Shown here: positions 15,431 through 18,164 of the stretch, one piece after another
Layout of the letters: each line of letters starts with the position of its first letter
How positions within the stretch are numbered: position 1 is the first letter of the stretch
Origin: Flavobacteriales bacterium UBA3431
GTDB lineage: Bacteria > Bacteroidota > Bacteroidia > Flavobacteriales > Schleiferiaceae
Reading direction: 5' to 3'
Assembly (NCBI GenBank): GCA_002381225.1
Contig: DFSS01000014.1
Coordinates: forward strand, 12,327 to 30,490
Length of the DNA stretch: 18,164 nucleotides
The notes under the pieces: generated by a model
Database searches by the model: none
What the model saw: only the letters and a program-made list of their open reading frames with translations
Told to the model about the DNA's origin: nothing
Program-made: the position numbers and the translations under genes

Positions 15431-15461
15431 CAAAGATGCGCGATAGCCGGAAGCCACGCAA
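15431..15461 (-). promoter_or_regulatory. Promoter of the PLP cluster (TTG-N20-CATCTTTG)
   Basis: On the minus strand a TTG (15461 to 15459) is followed by 20 nt and then CATCTTTG (15438 to 15431), one base off TAnnTTTG. The spacing fits the Bacteroidota -33/-7 consensus. CACC then leads straight into the ATG at 15426, so the mRNA should be leaderless. This is the best-formed promoter in the window. Confidence 0.6.
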
Positions 15462-15497
15462 GAAATCGCCCCAGCACTTTGGATGAATGTCTCCAGC

Positions 15498-15511
15498 GTG
15501 ACGCAAGTCAC
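15498..15511 (+). promoter_or_regulatory. Crp/Fnr-like operator candidate
   Basis: A perfect inverted repeat, GTGAC-GCAA-GTCAC, contains GTGA-N6-TCAC, the core of Crp-type sites. Its centre (15504.5) is about 40 bp upstream of the start point inferred from CATCTTTG at 15534-15541, the position used by class II activators. The downstream promoter lacks a clear -33 TTG, which fits activator dependence. It also lies about 75 bp from the start of the divergent PLP cluster, so it could affect both. Confidence 0.5.
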
Positions 15512-15522
15512 CTCGGTAGGGC

Positions 15523-15541
15523 GATGATTCAATCATCTTTG
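15523..15541 (+). promoter_or_regulatory. -7 element of the sulfur operon with overlapping palindrome
   Basis: A 15-bp palindrome, GATGATT-C-AATCATC (15523-15537), fills the spacer and runs into the -7 element CATCTTTG (15534-15541). The ATG at 15563 follows 21 nt later. A dimeric protein bound here would cover the promoter, so a repressor operator is plausible; in known cst-type operons a persulfide sensor plays that part. No such regulator gene is in the window. Confidence 0.45.
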
Positions 15542-15562
15542 TAACGAAAACTAGATCATCCT

Positions 15563-16354
15563 ATGCTCATTCTTGCCTACATAGCATCCCTATTTATTGG
15601 TCTTTCCCTCGGAATTCTAGGGGGAGGCGGGTCGATTTTAACGCTTCCCGTGCTGGTATACCTCTTCGGGATTGATGCCACTTTGGCCACCGCGTATTCA
15701 CTCTTTATTGTCGGGTTTACGAGCCTGGCATCCATTGTTCCCAAGGCGCGCCAGGGAGAAGTGGATTTTGGGACGGCCCTATACTTTGGGGCGCCCGCAG
15801 TGGTAGCCGTCTACCTGACCCGTGCGCACCTCGTACCCCTGATTCCAGATATCATCCTGGAAACCGCATCCTTCACCCTCACTCGAAGCACCTTCTTAAT
15901 GCTCCTGTTTGCGGTCTTGATGCTCTTGGCCGCCCGAGGTATGATTGTCGGAAAGAAAGCAACGAGTCCTACTACCCCCTTGCCAACGTGGAAGAAAATC
16001 GCTGTCATCCTCACGGAGGGCCTCGCGGTAGGTGTTCTGACCGGCCTCGTAGGGGCTGGGGGCGGCTTCCTGATCATACCGGTCTTAGTCTTGGTCACTG
16101 GCCTGGATATGAAAACCGCAGTGGGCACAAGTTTGACCATCATTGCCTTCAAGTCACTCCTCGGATTTACAGGAGATTTGGGCCAACACACTATGGACTG
16201 GACCCTCCTCACTTTGGTGACTTTAGTCGCTATCGTTGGCATGGTCATCGGTACCTTTGTCAGTAAGAAAATCGATTCCAAGCCGCTCCAGAAAGCTTTT
16301 GGCTGGTTTGTCCTGATCATGGGACTCTTTATTGTCGGCAAAGAATTGCTTTAA
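15563..16354 (+). CDS. TauE/SafE-family sulfur-anion permease
   Basis: The product is 263 residues and very hydrophobic, with about eight membrane segments (near 3-34, 38-59, 72-94, 110-128, 146-178, 184-204, 212-234 and 245-262). Family members move sulfite, sulfoacetate, thiosulfate or related anions, usually outward. The two halves repeat each other: GILGGGGSILTLPVLVYLFG (18-37) in the first matches LVGAGGGFLIIPVLVLVTG in the second, the glycine-rich inverted pair typical of the family. The gene lies 26 bp before the CstB-like fusion. Firmicute cst operons also pair TauE with CstB, so the likely cargo here is sulfite or thiosulfate formed from persulfides. The start ATG gives a complete first helix. 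Confidence 0.92.
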   Translation: MLILAYIASLFIGLSLGILGGGGSILTLPVLVYLFGIDATLATAYSLFIVGFTSLASIVPKARQGEVDFGTALYFGAPAVVAVYLTRAHLVPLIPDIILETASFTLTRSTFLMLLFAVLMLLAARGMIVGKKATSPTTPLPTWKKIAVILTEGLAVGVLTGLVGAGGGFLIIPVLVLVTGLDMKTAVGTSLTIIAFKSLLGFTGDLGQHTMDWTLLTLVTLVAIVGMVIGTFVSKKIDSKPLQKAFGWFVLIMGLFIVGKELL

Positions 16355-16380
16355 GATTTAACACCTAAACCGCACACGTT

Positions 16381-17898
16381 ATGCATATCCATCCCAACGT
16401 CGAACAGATTTATACGGGCTGCTTGGCCCAAGGTGCTTACTTCATCCACTCCAATGGAGAAGCGGTGGTCATTGACCCCTTGCGCGAGTCTGCTCCCTAT
16501 TTGGAGCGCGCCGAAAAATTGGGCGTCACGATCAAGTTTGTCTTAGAAACCCATTTTCACGCGGACTTTGTTTCCGGACACGTGGCCTTGGCCGAGAAGA
16601 CGGGAGCGAAAATCGTCTACGGGCCGAATGCCAATCCTGCTTTTGAATTCCATAGCGCCCAGGATGGCGAAATCTTGGAAGTGGGCGATTTAAAAATTAA
16701 AGTGTTGCACACGCCTGGACACACCATGGAATCTACCTGCTACTTGCTCATCGATGAGCAAGGAACTGACCGCGCCTTGTTCTCCGGCGACACGCTTTTC
16801 TTAGGCGACGTGGGTCGTCCTGACTTGGCACAGAAAGCGGCCAGCATGACCCAGGAAGATTTGGCCAGCACGCTCTTTGATTCGCTTCGCACGAAAATTA
16901 TGACCTTGAGTCCTGATGTGGTGGTCTACCCTGGTCATGGTGCGGGTTCGGCCTGTGGCAAGAATATGAGCAAGGAAACGGTCGGGACCCTGGGCGAGCA
17001 GCTAGAGACCAACTACGCCCTGCGCGTCAACATGTCACGGGAAGAGTTTATCGCCGAAGTCACCGATGGCCTGCTTCCTCCCCCCGCATATTTCCCTGAA
17101 AACGTAGCGCTCAATAAGAAGGCTATTCCTGGATTTGAAGAAATTCTCGCCGAGGCAGGCAAAGCCTTTGATCCTGTCGCCTTCGAGGCCATGGCGAATG
17201 AAATGGAAGCCCTCGTTCTGGACACGCGCAAGCCCCAGAGTTTTGCGGCGGGGCACATCCCCAACTCTATCAACATCGGGATCGACGGCGGATTTGCCCC
17301 TTGGGTGGGCGCCTTGATTCCCGACATCAAACAGAACATCCTCTTGGTCACCGACTTGGGCCGGGAAGAAGAAGTCATCAAACGCATGGCACGTGTCGGC
17401 TACGACCGCGTCTTAGGCTACCTCGAAGGTGGTTTTGAAGCTTGGTCTGCCGCTGGCAAGGAAACCGACTCGGTCGAGAGCATCCCGACCTCTGAATTTG
17501 CCCAGCGCCTAGCCGCGGATCCCGCTGCCGTGGTATTGGACGTTCGCAAGGTCGGCGAATACACCGCGGAGCGCATGACGACCTCCATCAACCTTCCCTT
17601 GGACGACCTCAATGCCCGCTTTAACGAGTTGCCCTCAGGAAATCCCGTGTACATCCATTGTGCGGGGGGCTATCGCTCCATGATTTACAGCTCCATTTTA
17701 AAGAGCCGTGGCGTCCACAACATCGTGGACATCCAAGGCGGATTTGGGGCCATCAAGAACCAAGAGGGGATTGAGGTGACCAACTATGTATGCCCAAACA
17801 GCGGTGTAGCCATGGCTCCACCCGCTGCAGAGACCGTTACGGAAGGATCCAGCGGTATGACGTTCCTGCAACGACTCCTAGGCCGTTTTGGACGTTAG
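16381..17898 (+). CDS. CstB-like MBL persulfide dioxygenase-rhodanese-rhodanese fusion
   Basis: The product is 505 residues. Residues 1-215 are a metallo-beta-lactamase domain of the ETHE1 persulfide dioxygenase type, with metal or nearby ligands His58, His60 (THFHADF), His114 (TPGHT), Asp137 (SGDTLF) and His186 (PGHG), plus the GRPDL motif (146-150). Residues 270-365 are a rhodanese fold whose active-site loop reads VTDLGREEE, with Asp in place of Cys, so it is a pseudo-rhodanese. Residues 370-470 are a second rhodanese with Cys427 in IHCAGGYRS. The order matches CstB, which converts persulfides to thiosulfate. Cys192 near His186 may be a second redox Cys. A 35-residue tail after the last rhodanese ends in the amphipathic TFLQRLLGRFGR. 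The 3' end overlaps the DUF4249-like gene on the other strand. Confidence 0.9.
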   Translation: MHIHPNVEQIYTGCLAQGAYFIHSNGEAVVIDPLRESAPYLERAEKLGVTIKFVLETHFHADFVSGHVALAEKTGAKIVYGPNANPAFEFHSAQDGEILEVGDLKIKVLHTPGHTMESTCYLLIDEQGTDRALFSGDTLFLGDVGRPDLAQKAASMTQEDLASTLFDSLRTKIMTLSPDVVVYPGHGAGSACGKNMSKETVGTLGEQLETNYALRVNMSREEFIAEVTDGLLPPPAYFPENVALNKKAIPGFEEILAEAGKAFDPVAFEAMANEMEALVLDTRKPQSFAAGHIPNSINIGIDGGFAPWVGALIPDIKQNILLVTDLGREEEVIKRMARVGYDRVLGYLEGGFEAWSAAGKETDSVESIPTSEFAQRLAADPAAVVLDVRKVGEYTAERMTTSINLPLDDLNARFNELPSGNPVYIHCAGGYRSMIYSSILKSRGVHNIVDIQGGFGAIKNQEGIEVTNYVCPNSGVAMAPPAAETVTEGSSGMTFLQRLLGRFGR

Positions 17899-18164
17899 AG
17901 TAGACACTAACGGGCTGGGTAAATGGATTCCCGTTGGCGTTTTGATACTGATCTAATGATCGCTCGTAAAAGAAGGTGGCCTCGTCCACCTTCTTTAGTT
18001 TAAAGAGGATTTCCATGCCCTGCTGATCCCACTGGTAGACACGCAGCGTCATGGTATGCGTGCTACCAAGAAAGAACTCATTGGAAATGTCGATGCGCTG
18101 CTGCCACTTGTCTTGACCAAATCCGCTACCGTTGACCAAGGGGTCGTCTGTTTCGATGAGCAAG
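17837..18164 (-). CDS. DUF4249-like protein, C-terminal part (partial)
   Basis: The 108 or so residues seen are the C-terminus of a gene that begins beyond the right edge; there is no real start in the window. The sequence WQQRIDISNEFFLG, YYE-like ERSLDQYQNANGNPF and VYSNVQNGLGVVAG matches the closing motif I recall for Bacteroidota DUF4249 proteins. These are periplasm-facing lipoproteins often encoded beside TonB-dependent receptors. The lipobox and N-terminal domain would lie outside. The last 62 bp are antisense to the end of the CstB-like gene. The conserved VYSN...GLGV stretch lies partly in that overlap, which argues that the minus-strand reading is genuine and not a chance ORF. Confidence 0.72.
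   Translation of the reverse strand, partial: LLIETDDPLVNGSGFGQDKWQQRIDISNEFFLGSTHTMTLRVYQWDQQGMEILFKLKKVDEATFFYERSLDQYQNANGNPFTQPVSVYSNVQNGLGVVAGTSYRWILP

Noticed and set aside
15427..15477. Upstream start for the permuted-papain-like gene
   Set aside because: The added residues lie across the promoter element CATCTTTG and do not resemble the family-like N-terminus that begins at 15426.
1..18164. Mobile element, CRISPR array, phage or toxin-antitoxin genes
   Set aside because: No transposase, integrase, terminal inverted repeats, regularly spaced repeats or small paired toxin-antitoxin ORFs were seen on either strand.

Overview
This 18.2 kb window looks like chromosomal DNA from a member of the Bacteroidota, probably Flavobacteriales-like and fairly GC-rich for that group. 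The evidence is two exported proteins with type IX secretion (T9SS) C-terminal sorting domains, one of type A and one CHU_C/gliding-motility type. There is also an IgGFc-binding-protein-like repeat protein, a DUF4249-like tail, a UPF/DUF-type protein of a kind I associate with Flavobacteriia, and promoter elements of the Bacteroidota type (TAnnTTTG) instead of conventional -10 boxes. No mobile element, CRISPR array or phage gene is visible. Coding density is very high, and many neighbouring genes overlap by 1-28 bp.

Layout. Positions 1-395 hold a terminator belonging to a gene off the left edge, a tRNA-Ser(GCU) on the minus strand with its own terminator, and a leader. Positions 396-2356 (+) hold a thiolase translationally coupled (TTGA overlap) to an SH3b-NlpC/P60 cell-wall peptidase. 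Positions 2357-2779 (-) hold a small coiled-coil lipoprotein. Positions 2808-4840 (+) hold mnmH and selD, which overlap by 28 bp and together make selenophosphate and install 2-selenouridine in tRNA. Positions 4864-6435 (-) hold a Kelch-like T9SS cargo protein. Positions 6499-7541 (+) hold an OsmC-family thiol peroxidase coupled to a 2OG-Fe(II) oxygenase.

Positions 7538-15426 are a five-gene minus-strand run. In transcription order it contains a putative permuted papain-fold protein, a fold-type-I PLP enzyme, a fold-type-III PLP decarboxylase-like enzyme, a giant-adhesin-type IgGFc-binding/CHU_C protein, and a gamma-glutamyltransferase. The first three are joined by a 3-nt gap and an ATGA overlap; the last two are joined by another ATGA overlap.

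Positions 15563-17898 (+) hold a TauE/SafE sulfur-anion permease and a CstB-like MBL-rhodanese-rhodanese fusion, a compact reactive-sulfur detoxification unit. It is preceded by a Crp/Fnr-like palindrome placed about 40 bp upstream of the inferred start point. A DUF4249-like gene enters from the right edge and overlaps the fusion's 3' end on the opposite strand.

The least explained part is the three-gene PLP/PLP/permuted-papain cluster at 11744-15426. The most general regulatory observation is that several genes carry a TATCTTTG-like promoter element only 4-5 nt before the start codon, which predicts leaderless mRNAs.
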